DNA of 64,000 nucleotides, from the NCBI RefSeq assembly GCF_003265705.1, contig NW_020313285.1:19988711-20052710 (forward strand), read 5' to 3'. The stretch comes from Callorhinus ursinus (taxonomy: Eukaryota; Chordata; Mammalia; Carnivora; Otariidae). The notes beneath the pieces are model-generated. The model had not been told where the DNA came from, ran no database searches, and was given only the letters and a program-made list of their open reading frames with translations. A program made the translations under genes and the position numbers. Below, one piece after another: positions 63,863-64,000 of this stretch; positions within the stretch are counted from its first letter, which is position 1; the number at the start of each line of letters is the position of its first letter.

Positions 63863-64000
<138 letters not shown>

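Overview
The window is nuclear DNA from a carnivoran mammal and carries one host protein-coding gene, SMAD5, on the + strand. All coding sequence is present except the last codon and the stop. About twenty tRNA-derived CanSINEs, several bounded by clear target-site duplications, indicate Carnivora. Their body sequence (head 'gcgcctgggtggctcag', CT-rich 3' part, 'aaataaataaaatcttt' tail) looks like arctoid caniforms (bear, seal, mustelid) more than dog or cat. That finer placement is my inference from remembered consensus patterns. Layout: 1-10.7 kb is upstream intergenic DNA with old MIR, L2 and MER20 copies and one CanSINE. A CpG-island promoter with a probable non-coding first exon lies at about 10.75-11.5 kb. 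A roughly 21.7 kb first intron follows, full of SINE, MIR, L2 and old L1 sequence. The first coding exon, with the end of the 5' leader, is at 32770-33341. Coding exons follow at 38658-38909, 43154-43273, 59605-59826, 61827-62083 and 63863-64000 (truncated by the window). The exon lengths join without a frame error to give 464 of the 465 residues expected for SMAD5. The 16.3 kb intron between 43273 and 59605 is almost entirely LINE-1. It holds an old antisense L1 containing an RPL35A processed pseudogene, a small sense L1 3' fragment with a perfect 20-bp target duplication, a full-length but disabled antisense L1 of about 7 kb, and two old L1s facing head to head. Function: SMAD5 is a receptor-regulated SMAD of BMP signalling. 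Type I BMP receptors phosphorylate its C-terminal SSxS motif, it pairs with SMAD4, enters the nucleus and regulates target genes. All hallmark elements inside the window are intact: MH1 zinc ligands and DNA-binding hairpin, basic NLS, proline-rich linker with SP sites and a PY motif, MH2 with its L3 loop, and the SSV of the tail. I found no new biological system such as a CRISPR array or unknown gene cluster. The points most worth a second look are two overlapping upstream ORFs in the SMAD5 leader, symmetric-phase linker exons, a recent tandem duplication with a (GT)n that differs in length between its copies, the RPL35A pseudogene, the catalytically deleted full-length L1, antisense SINEs close to the last exon, and an unassigned block beside the L1 that resembles a decayed retrocopy.
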